A stretch of 64,000 bases of DNA from Adenophora triphylla var. japonica (GCA_022495995.1 JAFEMH010000073.1:340001-404000); one strand, 5' to 3'. Counted from the stretch's first letter, positions 33,260 to 43,735 are shown. Numbers and translations: made by a program. Notes: a model not told the origin generated them from the sequence alone.

Positions 33260-35365
33260 TTAAATCTTTGCTATCCTATCTCGGTATTGGAGGATCGGTT
33301 GACTTGCGCTTGGATCACGGTGTTCTCTCCAAGTGTTCGGTGGTGGTGGAATTGGGTAATCATTGCACGACATGTGCATTGCAAAAGTAATAACGATTAA
33401 ATACAACGAATTTAAGTAAGACACTTAAATATTACAAATATAGATGAGACAGTTAAGTATCATACCAATATAAAATGGTTTCTCACTTGTCCCACCACAA
33501 GCTGTGTTTATCGGTGGTCCTACTCCTGTGATACAGATCCTTTGGAAGACATAAGCGTCGCCGCTAGCCGAGTACGAAATGAATGCCACATTATACCTCG
33601 TGGCAATGATGTGCCCAAGATCTGGAAGGTCCATCCAATAAGTATCGTCAGGCGTCGGCCGGACATAGCAAGCAATCCTACGTAAGAGTTCATCTACATT
33701 TATCCAAGTTAGAACTCTTTGATAAAGGTCTTGGCGAGCATGCGCCTCATGGTAACGATGCGAGCGCACTCGAGCCCACATCTCCTCATCTCCAGAATAT
33801 ACGTCTTTGCTACGGCTCTATAGCCACAATGTCCATCGGATGCCACATCGTGATGCCTCCAATATATGGGATAATGAAAGGTGGAAAAGACGTCAAATAC
33901 TTAGAAATTTGTATATACTAGTGTGATTGGGGCTGTCCATTTCCCTCTCCACGACCACGACCCACGATCCGTCCTCGTCCTCGACCTCGCCTCGACCTCG
34001 CCCTCGACCCGTCCTCTCCCACGGCCAGGAAGCGGCCGGTGGTGGATGAGACGTAGGAGTACTAGCGAGGGTAGATGGTGTGGGTTACGAAGGCGATTTC
34101 CATTTGTGCGTGGACTCAGGAACTCGCTTGGGTTGATGCAATGAATGCGAGATCTAGACCTGAAATATGGCAAAGAAAAGAGTGAGAAGCATTCATACTA
34201 TCAACATGCAAATCAAATACATCAAGAACTTAATTGAAATGTGAGCCACAAATGAATGAAGATCTATACCCTTTGCTAGTCGAGGATGGTGTAACGGGGA
34301 CTCGAAAAAGTTGTTAGTATGCTCCCAATCGCGGTTCTGCGGAACTTCCGGTCAGGGGTTTATTCGCCTTTGAAATATGATCTGGCTCGTAAGCATCTAT
34401 TGTTTGGTGATTTAGCCCTTCTTCCATCGTTTTGAATAACTTTCTCCTTACCGGTTCAGGTGCTTTCTCAAATTTATTCAACATAGCTTGAAAATTGTCT
34501 TTATTTATTGAAGGCTCAGATGGAGGGTTATCTACTTCAATGTCAACTTCTTCCAAAAATCATGAATCGAGGCCGGCTCAATCCGTCCCCCACATCCTCA
34601 TCCTTGCAATCTCGTGACTACATGGAAGTCCATGTGTTCGCACTGTAGTAACACCCGCGGGCATCCTCGGTGATGACATTACCCCATTACGACCCGCTTG
34701 ATTTTACGAAGTCGACCCCGCTCTTGTACGATAATGCGCAAGGCTTAGTTGACACTTTAGTCAATATGTTGTGATACGATTACGGGTCCTCAAATCAATT
34801 GGAGTTACGGTCTTTGATCTATTCATACCTGTTTGATATTTTTTAGTTGGATATCGAAGATCTTATGAGCCTTTTTGAAGATTGTGTCAAAAGCAGAAGA
34901 AGCACTCCCCAATGCCTTCTTCAACTGTTATGCTCACCCTCGATCTGTTTGTGGTATGGGTCCCAAAGTGTGGTAACACATCCGTGTGCATGGACAGAAT
35001 ATTCTGAGAGTATGGAGTAATCCATGTATCGCGGAGGTAATCCAATAATACAGGATAAGATATGAAACGGCCACAAAGCCCTTGCCAACGTTCGTCCCAT
35101 TCGCCGAAGGTAGGGGCTGAGATTGCATAATTGAAACTCCTCATGAATGATTCTGCCAAATCCTCGCTACCTGTAATTTAAGTAATTATATATATTATAA
35201 ACAAAGAAAATCAATAAATAAGTAAATAAGTAAATAAATAAATACCTGTATGACTCAACCCATGCCTTCTAACATTGACTTCGATATGCCTCCGACACAA
35301 GAAGTGTGCGGTGTCGGGAAAAACTGTACGGAGAGCGCTGATAAAACCCAATTCACGATCAGTAC
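33260..35365 (-). pseudogene. MULE transposase C-terminal half fused to an OTU-like protease domain
   Basis: The MULE transposase cuts and joins element ends; the OTU-type cysteine protease fold is a common partner domain in this plant lineage. From 5' to 3' on the minus strand: 35246-35365 encodes TDRELGFISALRTVFPDTAH, FLCRRHIEVNV (normally C-W-H; here C-R-R-H). About 34870-35175 encodes APTFGEWDERWQGLCGRF, DTWITPYSQ, LPHFGTHTTNR. 34314-34556 is the tail with NFQAMLNKFEKAPEPVRRKL and KANKPLTGSS. 33780-33860 encodes HHDVASDGHCGYRAVA with the OTU Asp and Cys. 33425-33781 encodes DDTYWMDLPDLGHIIATRYN. The last part ends YPIPPPPNTWREHRDP and stops at 33260-33262. One base is missing between RAVAK and VYSGDEEMW. 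The N-terminal half, including the zinc finger and first catalytic Asp, is absent; a satellite array occupies that place. Confidence 0.78.
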
Positions 35366-35366
35366 A

Positions 35367-35528
35367 TCTCGTGTTAGTGTACACGACATAGATCAGTACA
35401 TCTCGTGTTTTAAGGAATTATAAACGGCGAATTCAACGCAGCTCGTTTTGAAGGGTTACAGGATTTTAAACCTCTCGTGTACATCAAGACGAGATAGAAG
35501 TATATATTTCGTGTGTTTTTACACGAGA
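35367..35528. promoter_or_regulatory. Dyad cluster 3: about three units
   Basis: Units at 35367-35388 (TCTCGTGTTAGTGTACACGA), 35473-35494 and 35508-35528, plus a half-unit at 35401. The cluster sits between the broken end of the transposase frame and the satellite. The phrase gatcagtacatctcgtgtt occurs twice, so the transposase break coincides with a dyad repeat. Confidence 0.75.
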
Positions 35529-35542
35529 TGTATAAATTATAA

Positions 35543-38500
35543 ATGGCTACATATTTATTTTTTTTTAATTTTTTTCTACATTCTAAATGTCATTTAAAGT
35601 GTTTTTCATCTCTATGAAAATACTCAAAATCCAAATGGAAATTGAGTTACAAATATGTGTCATTATTTAGGGTTTTTAGGGTTTCATGGGTCCCGATCCT
35701 GTAAAAAATGGTATACGGATACCTCGTTTATTTTTTTCTAATTTTTTTCTAGATTCTAGGTGACATTTAAAGTGTTTTTCATCTACACGAGTTTCCTCAA
35801 AATCCAAATGGAGATTGAGTTACAAATATGTGCCATTATTTAGGGTTTTTAGGGTTTTATGTGTCCCGATCTTGCCAAAAATGGTATACGGCTAACTCGT
35901 TTATGTTTTTTTTATTTTTTTATAGATTCTAAATGACATTTAAAGTGTTTTTCATCTACATGAGTTTCCTCAAAATCCAAATGGAGATTGAGTTACAAAT
36001 ATGTGCCATTATTTAGTGTGTTTAGGGTTTTATGTGTTCCCGATCTTGCCAAAAATGGTATACGGCTACCTCGTTTATTTTTTTTTAATTTTTTTCTACA
36101 TTCTAAATCACATTTAAAGTGTTTTTCATCTACATGAGTTTCCTCAAAATCCAAATGGAAATTGAGTTACAAATATGTGCAATTATTTAGGATTTTTATG
36201 GTTTTATGTGTCTCGATCTTGCCAAAAATGGTATACGGCTACCTCGTTTATTTTTTTTTTATTTTTTTCTAGATTCTAGGTGACATTTAAATTGTTTTTC
36301 ATCTTCATGAGTTTCCTCAAAATCCAAATGGAGATTGAGTTACAAATATTTGCCATTATTTAGGGTTTTTAGGGTTTTATGTGTCCCGATATTGCCAAAA
36401 ATGGTATACGGCTACCTCGTTTATTTTTTTTTAATTTTTTTCTAGATTCTAAATGACATTTAAAGTGTTTTTCATCTACATGAGTTTCCTCAAAATCCAA
36501 ATGGAGATTGAGTTACAAATATGTGCCATTATTTAGGGTTTTTAGGGTTTTATGTGTCCCGATCTTGCCAAAAATGGTATACGGCTACCTCGTTTATTTT
36601 TTTTTAATTTTTTTCTAGATTCTAAATGACATTTAAAGTGTTTTTCATCTACATGAGTTTCCTCAAAATCCAAATGGAGATTGAGTTACAAATATGTGCC
36701 ATTATTTAGGGTTTTATGTGTCCCGATCTTGCCAAAAATGGTATACGACTACCTCGTTTATTTTTTTAAATTTTTTTCTAGATTCTAGGTGACATTTAAA
36801 TTGTTTTTCATCTACATGAGTTTCCTCAAAATTCAAATGGAGATTGAGTTACAAATATGTGCCATTATTTAGGGTTTTTAGGGTTTTATGTGTCCCGATC
36901 TTGCCAAAAATGGTATACGGCTACCTCGTTTATTTTTTTTTATTTTTTTTCTAGATTCTAGGTGACATTTAAAGTGTTTTTCATCTACATGAGTTTCCTC
37001 AAAATTCAAATGGAGATTGAGTTACAAATATTTGCCATTATTTAGGGTTTTTAGGGTTTTATGTGTCCCGATCTTGCCAAAAATGGTATACGGCTACCTC
37101 GTTTATTTTTTTTTTATTTTTTTCTAGATTCTAGGTGACATTTAAAGTGTTTTTCATCTACATGAGTTTCCTCAAAATCCAAATGGAGATTGAGTTACAA
37201 ATATGTGTCATTATTTAGGGTGTTTAGGGTTTTATGTGTCCCCGATCTTGCCAAAAATGGTATACGGCTACCTCGTTAATTTTTTTTTAATTTTTTTCTT
37301 GATTCTAAATGACATTTAAAGTGTTTTTCATCTACATGAGTTTCCTCAAAATCCAAATGGAGATTGAGTTACAAATATGTGCCATTATTTAGGGTTTTTA
37401 GGGTTTTATGTGTCCCGATCTTGCCAAAAATGGTATACGGCTACCTCGTTTATTTTTTTTTAATTTTTTTCTAGATTCTAAATGACATTTAAAGTGTTTT
37501 TCATCTACATGAGTTTCCTCAAAATCCAAATGGAGATTGAGTTACAAATATGTGCCATTATTTAGGGTTTTTAGGGTTTTATGTGTCCCGATCTTGCCAA
37601 AAATGGTATACGACTACCTCGTTTATTTTTTTTAAATTTTTTTCTAGATTCTAGGTGAAATTTAAAGTGTTTTTCATCTACATGAGTTTCCTCAAAATCC
37701 AAATGGAGATTGAGTTACAAATATGTGCCATTATTTAGGGTTTTATGTGTCCCGATCTTGCCAAAAATGGTATACGACTACCTCGTTTATTTTTTTAAAT
37801 TTTTTTCTAGATTCTAGGTGACATTTAAATTGTTTTTCATCTACATGAGTTTCCTCAAAATTCAAATGGAGATTGAGTTACAAATATGTGCCATTATTTA
37901 GGGTTTTTAGGGTTTTATGTGTCCCGATCTTGCCAAAAATGGTATACGGCTACCTCGTTTATTTTTTTAAATTTTTTTTCTAGATTCTAGGTGACATTTA
38001 AAGTGTTTTTCATCTACATGAGTTTCCTCAAAATTCAAATGGAGATTGAGTTACAAATATTTGCCATTATTTAGGGTTTTTAGGGTTTTATGTGTCCCGA
38101 TCTTGCCAAAAATGGTATACGGCTACCTCGTTTATTTTTTTTTAATTTTTTTCTAGATTCTAGGTGACATTTAAAGTGTTTTTCATCTACATGAGTTTCC
38201 TCAAAATCCAAATGGAGATTGAGTTACAAATATGTGTCATTATTTAGGGTGTTTAGGGTTTTATGTGTCCCCGATCTTGCCAAAAATGGTATACGGCTAC
38301 CTCGTTAATTTTTTTTTAATTTTTTTCTTGATTCTAAATGACATTTAAAGTGTTTTTCATCTACATGAGTTTCCTCAAAATCCAAATGGAGATTGAGTTA
38401 CAAATATGTGCCATTATTTAGGGTTTTTAGGGTTTTATGTGTCCCGATCTTGCCAAAAATGGTATACGGCTACCTCGTTTATTTTTTTTTAATTTTTTTT

Positions 38501-39477
38501 CTAGATTCTAAATGACATTTAAAGTGTTTTTCATCTACATGAGTTTCCTCAAAATCCAAATGGAGATTGAGTTACAAATATGTGCCATTATTTAGGGTTT
38601 TTAGGGTTTTATGTGTCCCGATCTTGCCAAAAATGGTATACGACTACCTCGTTTATTTTTTTAAATTTTTTTCTAGATTCTAGGTGAAATTTAAAGTGTT
38701 TTTCATCTACATGAGTTTCCTCAAAATCCAAATGGAGATTGAGTTACAAATATGTGCCATTATTTAGGGCTTTTAGGTTTTATGTGTCCCGATATTGCCA
38801 AAAATGGTATACGGCTACCTCGTTTATTTTTTTTTAATTTTTTTCTAGATTCTAGGTGACATTTAAAGTGTTTTTCATCTACATGAGTTTCCTCAAAATT
38901 CAAATGGAGATTGAGTTACAAATATTTGCCATTATTTAGGGTTTTTAGGGTTTTATGTGTCCCGATCTTGCCAAAAATGGTATACGGCTACCTCGTTTAT
39001 TTTTTTTTAATTTTTTTCTAGATTCTAATTGACATTTAAAGTGTTTTTCATCTACATGAGTTTCCTCAAAATCCAAATGGAGATTGAGTTACAAATATTT
39101 GCCATTATTTAGAGTTTTTAGGGTTTTATGTGTCCCGATCTTGCCAAAAATGGTATACGGCTAACTCGTTTATTTTTTTTTAATTTTTTTCTAGATTCTA
39201 AATGACATTTAAAGTGTTTTTCATCTACATGAGTTTCCTCAAAATCCAAATGGAGATTGAGTTACAAATATGTGCCATTATTTAGGGTGTTTAGGGTTTT
39301 ATGTGTTCCCGATCTTGCCAAAAATGGTATACGGCTACCTCGTTTATTTTTTTTTAATTTTTTTCTACATTCTAAATGACATTTAAAATGTTTTTCATCT
39401 ACATGAGTTTCCTCAAAATCCAAATGGAAATTGAGTTACAAATATGTGCTATTATTTAGGGTATTTAGGGTTTTATG
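35543..39477. repeat. Satellite array, about 22 monomers of about 173 bp
   Basis: The landmark gtatacgg recurs at 35711, 35884, 36058, 36231, 36404, 36577, 36741, 36913, 37086, 37260, 37433 and so on to 39327. Steps are 172-174 bp and occasionally 164. Each monomer has a T-rich block, ctagattctaaatgacattt, gtttttcatctacatgagtt, and the telomere-like ttatttagggtttttagggt. Monomer variants repeat in the same order with a step of 1029 bp (36741-37770 and 37770-38800), which shows a six-monomer block duplication. The array ends exactly where dyad cluster 4 begins. Confidence 0.93.
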
Positions 39478-39479
39478 TG

Positions 39480-39580
39480 TCTCGTATGTATCCACACGAG
39501 ACACATCTCATGTGGATACACACGATATACATCTCGTGTATATCCACACGAGACACATCTCGTGTGGATCCATACGAGAT
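39480..39580. promoter_or_regulatory. Dyad cluster 4: four units
   Basis: Four head-to-tail 26-bp units, some with one changed arm base (TCTCATGT, ACACGATA). It directly follows the satellite. Confidence 0.82.
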
Positions 39581-39712
39581 GAGTGAAGAATTAGGCAAAA
39601 CCCATTACCAAAACATCAACAACCATCATCATAATCAACACGAAACAACCGATTACAAAAACCTGAATATTCAATCAAATGAAAGGGCCCTTATAATGGT
39701 GGACGGAGATAA

Positions 39713-39762
39713 ATCTCGTGTAAAATCACACGAGAATCTTCTCGTGTTAGATTACACGAGAT
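39713..39762. promoter_or_regulatory. Dyad cluster 5: two units
   Basis: TCTCGTGTAAAATCACACGA and TCTCGTGTTAGATTACACGA, next to the captured exon at 39766. Confidence 0.8.
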
Positions 39763-39765
39763 AAA

Positions 39766-40140
39766 CTGAAAATAGAGTTCCTCTTATACTGGACGCATCA
39801 ATGGCGTCACTAACATTCCCTTTGAAATCAGAACCTCCTTTTCCAACAATCAATGATCCAATTACTTCAAACCCTTTCAACAAAAGTGTCCTCAAATCAT
39901 CTGCACGGAAAAAATTCAACTAAATCAATCACAAACGCACAGGCAAACAAAGAATCAGATGATTGGGAGTTAGGGTTACTTGATTGATTCTCTGACGAAA
40001 TCAGGTGAAAAGGGGTCGGAGGGGTGGGTGTGAATGCACCTGAAGGTGGATATTACCGTGAGGGGAGAGACGAAGGGAGAACCTATCAACCATTGGAGAC
40101 CTGCTTCGTTGTTGATGATGATATCGTTCGCAGTGTCCAT
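39766..40140 (-). pseudogene. Captured host gene fragment, probably Ufm1-specific protease N-terminus
   Basis: Ufm1-specific proteases mature and remove the ubiquitin-like modifier UFM1. The minus strand starts at 40140 with [52 protein letters not shown], then an intron-like gap of about 80 bp ending in a CGTGCAG acceptor. The second exon (about 39766-39902) encodes DLRTLLLKGFEVIGSLIVGK, GGSDFKGNVSDAIDASS. The GSPF-PLT--ST-RCIH and LRTLLLKGF--IG phrases fit my memory of the N-terminal region of plant UFSP; the catalytic domain is absent. The intron is kept, so capture was from DNA. It lies just inside the right MULE end, the usual place for Pack-MULE cargo. Confidence 0.55.
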
Positions 40141-40170
40141 GGGTGAACGATTGAAATTTTCCTGCGAGTG

Positions 40171-40193
40171 TGTCGTGTAGAAACACACGAGAC
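40171..40193. promoter_or_regulatory. Dyad 6: single unit near the right MULE end
   Basis: GTCGTGTAGAAACACACGAG, one unit close to the terminal repeat and just upstream of the captured ATG. Confidence 0.7.
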
Positions 40194-40196
40194 GGA

Positions 40197-40256
40197 AGGG
40201 CAAAATTGGAATATTTCGTTCTCTGTATTTTTCGTTCTTTTTATTTAGTATTTACC
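40197..40256 (-). repeat. MULE right terminal inverted repeat
   Basis: On the minus strand it starts GGTAAATACTAAATAAAAAG, then AACGAAAAATACAGAG, and reaches CCAATTTTGCCC. Confidence 0.7.
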
Positions 40257-40264
40257 CATTCTTT
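40257..40264. repeat. Target-site duplication of the MULE (right)
   Basis: CATTCTTT, identical to 21049-21056. Confidence 0.8.
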
Positions 40265-40274
40265 TCAGGAAGTT

Positions 40275-40276
<2 letters not shown>

Positions 40277-40310
<34 letters not shown>

Positions 40311-40319
40311 ATGCTAGAT
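40277..40319. repeat. Poly-A tract of 43 bases
   Basis: An uninterrupted A run beginning 12 bp right of the MULE target duplication. 40340-40560 beyond it matches 285-540. Confidence 0.95.
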
Positions 40320-40565
40320 CTAACCTATTTTTTATCCACTTGAATTATGAATTTTACAATCAAAAATCAACTTCTTAATTGTGACACTTAAATATAAAAA
40401 GGTAATTCATTTTAGAAGGAGGAGAGAGTATTTTGTTATCATTATTCTTAATTTTTTTATTAGCACACATAATCATACTAAGAAAGGTGTGAAACAAATA
40501 AAAATTCCCTCCTTAATTTATATTCATGACAATAACTAACAAAAAAGAAACACAATTTATATCAA

Positions 40566-40595
40566 CTAGTATGCCACCCGTGCGTTAAACGCACG
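40566..40595 (-). mobile_element. Helitron-like 3' terminus
   Basis: On the minus strand CGTGCGTTTAACGCACG is a perfect hairpin. It is followed by GGTGGCATACTAG, and the next host base is T. This is the hairpin-plus-CTRR ending of Helitrons inserted at an A/T dinucleotide. The flank left of it (to 40560) is the dispersed repeat seen at 285-540. The element would extend rightward and contain the gene fragments below. The 5' end was not found; the dispersed repeat resumes at about 46908. Confidence 0.55.
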
Positions 40596-40833
40596 AGAAG
40601 AACACTTTTTAAAATTTAAGTTAATCAACCAAAAAAATTCAATTTTTTGATTAACATAAAAGTGAAACAGTTATGATCTTAATTAAAGAAAGAAATACTT
40701 ATTTAAATATTACAAACATCTATGAATATTACAAATTTTGAAAAATTTCCTTATAAACAACATTTGTAGTTTCATTGGTTAGGTTTCCTTCGTCATCGCA
40801 CATTAATATCTTCGATCCATGGCGGTTTGTGAT

Positions 40834-40911
40834 CCATAATCCCAAGTTAACAATGTTCCCATCCACAGCCACATTAGCACTAAAATTGTCAAACACAGTT
40901 GGTATGTAATC
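40834..40911 (-). pseudogene. ROP/RAC small GTPase exon fragment
   Basis: ROPs are plant Rho-type switches at the plasma membrane. After a GGGCAG acceptor the minus strand reads [26 protein letters not shown]. This is the effector-loop exon of ROP proteins (usual form [18 protein letters not shown]). The DTAGQE motif that should follow LGLW is lost, and no other ROP exon is seen. Confidence 0.85.
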
Positions 40912-41039
40912 CTGCCCACAAAAAAAAATCACACATCAAGTCTGTTGAGCTAACTACACAGCAGAATTTGTCATTTAAGTGATTGTATTGCATCATGAAA
41001 TTATATGAACTAATTCCATGGATCTTCAACCGGGTTTAA

Positions 41040-41475
41040 TTCAGGCTCCAAGCGGCAGTAAGTGCCACCAATCAGCACTGTTGGATAAAGTAAGTACAGA
41101 AATTATATCGGAAACAGCAAGGATTACACGCTGCCCAATATAGGACTCGCTTCCAAGCTTACGTAGCAAGTCTTTGAATATATAGGCGAGCATCAGCGTC
41201 AAAGCGATGTATATACGAAAGAGAATATTCAAAACATTAGGAAAGGGATTAAGAATAATGAATATTCAAAATCTCGGAGCAAAAACATCATTAATTTGCT
41301 TGGGCGAGAACATTTTCTGCTTTGGTAAATACAACTCATCTTTCGAATAAGCACTTGGTGTTAGAAGCCGGTAGGTTCTCAATAGAGAAGTCAATATTCT
41401 ATCTCTCTCCATCAAGAAAATGACTATAAAACCTACTTTGGAAAGTAAATGAGGGATAAGAATGAATACCAAAAG
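41040..41475 (-). other. Unidentified minus-strand reading frames
   Basis: Two short frames (about 41041-41232 and 41266-41472; for example MFSPKQINDVFAPRF) lie between the ROP and histone methyltransferase fragments. They may be exons of another captured gene. I do not recognise either. Confidence 0.25.
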
Positions 41476-41499
41476 AATGTTGGTTATCGAAATTAATGG

Positions 41500-42560
41500 T
41501 CAAGCAAGCTTCTTAGCGCGACCAGTTGAAGGTGCAGCAGAATCCTCTTTCTTGGAACCAGATGCCTCAGGCTTCCTTGCCCAAACAGGAGCTTTGTCCG
41601 GCTCATAACGATAATCATAAAAGAGTTCTTCCCCTGCGCAGATTCTTTCCTTAGCAAATATCCCTACCCTGTGATCTCCAGCTACCATGATAACCTGCCA
41701 ATATTTATAATTCATGTATGCAACTTAATGAATATGGCCATTATTGTTACCTCACATATTTTCCCTTGAAGTGAAATAAATACTCCCTCCGGTTATTCTA
41801 CTTAAAGAGCCCATGTTTGGAAGTCAAACATGTCAATAAACTCCGTCCCATTCGACTATTCAAACATTTTAATAACCTATTTTTATTTCCATCACTAACC
41901 TTAATGAGGTTTACTTATTACTCCATTACCCCTTTTTCCTTGGTGGGGAATTTTGGAAATTAATGATTTTAACCTAACAATTTTGGAAATGGGACCATCT
42001 TTTTGGGACAAACAAAAATAGCAAATGGGACAGAGTGAGTATCGATATGTTAAAAAAACATGGTCTATCTACCCCAGCTTTCAAGCTGGACCTCAAGGGG
42101 GGGTCTTTAGGTTTGATGTGTTCTTTCAACTCTTGGTTATCTAAGCCTAATGTTTTTACAAGCATCAATACAAATGAATCTACTTCCATAAGTACAAAAT
42201 CAGATCCAAAAGATTGCAACCATGAAGTATGAAAAGTACCTTTGCATAGAAATTTGGATCTGAGAAATGATTGGCAAACTTCAATTTGTCACCCTTTCGA
42301 TAAGCATAAAGAACATACTACAAAAAGGAAACAGAAATGCCAGCGAAAATGATCAGTCTGACTTTAAGACTCAAATGGTCGAACTCAATGAAAACAGAAG
42401 TTTGAATAACTAAAAGAGAAGAGATTTCATAGATCAATTATACCTGATCATTAAGATTGAAGAGAAATGAAGAATTTTCACGGTCATAGATCTTGTCGCG
42501 CTCTTTTCCTTTGGTAGAAAGGACATGCTTGGAGATCAGTTTCAGTCCGCTCTTTTCCTT
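41500..42560 (-). pseudogene. E(z)-type histone H3K27 methyltransferase, SET-domain fragment
   Basis: EZA1/SWN/CLF proteins are the catalytic subunits of plant Polycomb complex 2. Three ordered exons with intact splice sites remain. About 42444-42500 encodes DKIYDRENSSFLFNLNDQ. 42240-42317 encodes YVLYAYRKGDKLKFANHFSD, PNFYAK. 41500-41694 encodes [32 protein letters not shown] and a tail ending GRAKKLA and stop. NHFSDPN replaces the NHS-PN motif of active SET domains, so the cofactor site has changed. Upstream of KIYD a 20-bp segment (cgctcttttcctttggtaga) is duplicated and the frame joins unrelated sequence. A MITE sits in the last intron. Only the 3' end of the gene was kept. Confidence 0.87.
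41783..42039. mobile_element. Stowaway-like MITE in the methyltransferase intron
   Basis: TA-flanked. It starts CTCCCTCCGGTTATTCTAC and ends AAATGGGACAGAGTGAG. It is 257 bp, and its interior resembles 13295-13456. Confidence 0.8.
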
Positions 42561-42600
42561 TGGTAGAAATTGATGCAGAGGTGGATTCTCGACCTGTAAT

Positions 42601-43330
42601 GCCTTTCCCAGCAGTAGCATGGGCCAAACCCAGATTCCCAGATTGTGTAGGCCTCAAAAGATAGCTTTTCTCCCAGAATTCAGCTTCATTGCAATTGCCT
42701 TGTTCGCATAAAAAAACATCTACAAAGACAAAAAGGTTTCAAGTAATCTCAGGAAATGAAAATGTAATAGAGATGATTAGATTTTATAAACCTAAAAGAA
42801 TGAAATGATGCTGAACTATTAAAAAAAGGGATAACTTTCAAATAGGTGCAGAGCATACAAATTAAGGATATCCTCTTTAAGTCAAGCTCAGAGATCCGAA
42901 AGTGAATTTCCAATGTCTTTTCAAATGGAATGTCCAGATACATTACCTCTTCAAAAGGATCGTCCAGTGTTCCCTCAAAAATCCAGGAATCAAGAACCTC
43001 AATGTAAGGCAATAGACTCCCAATGAATATATATAGTAGCATCCTATAAGCATCCTCCTGAAAGAGCGACAATCCAATTCCTGATAAAGTGAACCAATAG
43101 AAAAATACTAATATACGAAAAAATACAAGGTCAAGAAAGTGTTCACAACCTCACCACCTTGTATATGACAAACTTCATTAAACTTCTTATAAAGATGGTT
43201 AAGGATATGAACAGCAATGTCAGCGGCTGGAACAGGAGGATTGCGTTCAAAGTATTCCTGAGGAGTGGCTCCTTGTAAATGAAAATGGGTGCTATCAGAG
43301 GTTGAAATAGCAGGCAAAGAGAAGTACAGG
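42601..43330 (-). pseudogene. Gamma-tubulin complex component 5-like fragment
   Basis: GCP5-type proteins build the gamma-tubulin ring complex that nucleates microtubules. Minus-strand exons in order are: about 43151-43330 (ATPQEYFERNPPVPAADIAV, HILNHLYKKFNEVCHIQGGE), 42947-43057 (EDAYRMLLYIFIGSLLPYIE, VLDSWIFEGTLDDPFEE), and about 42610-42719 (MFFYANKAIAMN, then in the next frame EAEFWEKSYLLRP). A one-base shift splits the last exon. The junction with the methyltransferase fragment at about 42560-42610 has no spacer. Both fragments run in the same direction, which suits capture by one element. Confidence 0.85.
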
Positions 43331-43735
43331 ACTGAGCCCTCAAATTTCGTTTGAAATTTAAAATACTAAAATTTGAAACAAAAGCAATCCAAGAAGGAAC
43401 CAGATATGTCAGACCTTCCAAGCAAGACCTGTGCATCGATGAGTGACCACTAAATATCATAATCAAATTGGCACAATTATCAGTAGATTTTCACAATATA
43501 CAAGGTCCATTACAGGCTTGTGTTTTGGATTGCAGCCCAAAGAACCACCATTTGTAAAAAAACAGTTCAGTAAAGAGAAACAAATTCATCCTGTACAAGA
43601 GATCTTATTGTATTAGGACAGAAAATTGTGTTCCTTCCTCCTGCTCGAGACCATAACTGTGTTTCCCAAGCTAGAAATTCATCCTGTACAAAATAATCTT
43701 TACACTTACTCCCAAGGCAAAATTGAAATCGAAGT

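Larger units (their letters stand above)
21057..40256. mobile_element. Mutator-like element with PMD and transposase-OTU genes
   Basis: The ends are GGATATAGTTAAATACACGG at the left and, on the other strand at the right, GGTAAATACTAAATAAAAAG. Aligned without gaps they agree at more than half of the first 36 positions, including TAAATA and AAAAATACA, and both run into an A/T stretch ending in CCC. They are flanked by an identical 8-bp duplication. Inside are a PMD gene (plus), a MULE transposase with OTU domain (minus), a 173-bp satellite, a captured gene fragment, six clusters of a short dyad, and a nested LTR element of 8.5 kb. Without that insertion the MULE is about 10.7 kb. The transposase lacks its N-terminal half and both genes have frameshifts, so this copy looks non-autonomous. 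Confidence 0.78.

Noticed and set aside
35543..39477. CRISPR-like or telomeric array
   Set aside because: Monomers abut with no unique spacers, the setting is a plant transposon, and the TTTAGGG motifs are only two per 173 bp, so it is a satellite.
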